DNA of 6,644 nucleotides, taken from the NCBI GenBank assembly GCA_964430295.1, contig CAYSEV010000057.1, forward strand, positions 1-6,644. The letters are read 5' to 3'. The notes under the pieces were generated by a model. That model did no database searches. It saw only the letters and a list, made by a program, of their open reading frames with translations, and was not told the DNA's origin. Every line of letters starts with the position of its first letter. Within the stretch, counting starts at the first letter, position 1. Of the stretch, positions 6,516 to 6,644 are shown one piece after another. The translations under genes were made by a program, and so were the position numbers. This DNA is from CAYGFH01 sp964430295 (lineage in GTDB: Bacteria > Patescibacteriota > Microgenomatia > UBA10105 > UBA927).

Positions 6516-6644
6516 TTACCCTAAATTCCGGCGCAGAAGTGCTTGAGTTTGTAACGGTTCTTTACACAATGAAATATCATGCACATGTCCAACAATGAAC
6601 TGTGACAATTCTGCATGTTCGCGCTCTTCCGGTGTTTTCGGACC
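6516..6644 (-). CDS. 3' end of an unidentified minus-strand gene
   Basis: The minus strand stays open from the window edge to a TAA at 6516-6518 and encodes the last 42 residues of a protein. The tail reads GPKTPEEREHAELSQ, then FIVGHVHDISLCKEP, and ends TQALLRRNLG. Composition is that of an ordinary soluble protein, with an acidic helix followed by a basic C-terminus. It converges on the helicase, with 9 bases between the two stop codons, the same tight tail-to-tail packing seen at 513/521. I cannot assign a family from so short a fragment, and 42 open codons alone are weak proof of coding; the dense layout favours it. Confidence 0.5.
   Translation of the reverse strand, partial: GPKTPEEREHAELSQFIVGHVHDISLCKEPLQTQALLRRNLG

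Noticed and set aside
1..6644. CRISPR array, insertion sequence or UGA-recoded genetic code.
   Set aside because: No regularly spaced repeats, transposase or terminal repeats were seen. TGA ends the helicase gene and no gene reads through an in-frame TGA.

Overview
The window looks like a stretch of a compact, AT-leaning bacterial chromosome. Sampled lines run from roughly 28-35% GC in the first gene to about 50-55% GC in the second. TGA, TAG and TAA all end genes, and no in-frame TGA occurs in the long coding regions, so the standard bacterial code fits. Three genes have a -10 box only 7-8 bases before the ATG, which points to leaderless mRNAs. That, with the small intergenic gaps and divergent enzyme versions, is compatible with a Patescibacteria/CPR-type genome. 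The lineage is an inference; no marker gene here proves it.

Layout from left to right. The window opens inside a tRNA-Gly(CCC), of which only the 3' part is present. Eighteen bases later comes a small RpiB/LacA/LacB-type sugar-phosphate isomerase with several changed active-site positions (76-513, +). It converges, with a 7-base gap, on a strongly diverged peptide-deformylase-like metalloprotein (521-1249, -). A 156-base divergent intergenic region holds back-to-back extended -10 promoters, a palindrome between them and a possible 17-codon leader ORF. It leads into a 12-helix MFS transporter of the DHA1 drug:proton antiporter type (1406-2590, +). Next is a canonical RidA enamine/imine deaminase (2662-3042, +) with its own leaderless-type promoter. 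About half of the window is one 1112-residue SF2 (DEAH, SSL2/ResIII-like) helicase (3168-6506, +), with an unrecognised ~220-residue N-terminal region and an unrecognised ~500-residue C-terminal region. The last 129 bases hold the 3' end of an unidentified minus-strand gene that converges on the helicase with a 9-base gap.

The genes do not form an obvious pathway. Each plus-strand protein gene after the isomerase has its own promoter, so this reads as adjacent single-gene units rather than an operon. The possible exception is the isomerase, which has no visible promoter and may be read through from the tRNA. The most interesting items are the helicase with its two orphan domains, the two diverged enzymes at the left, and the shared -10-to-ATG geometry.
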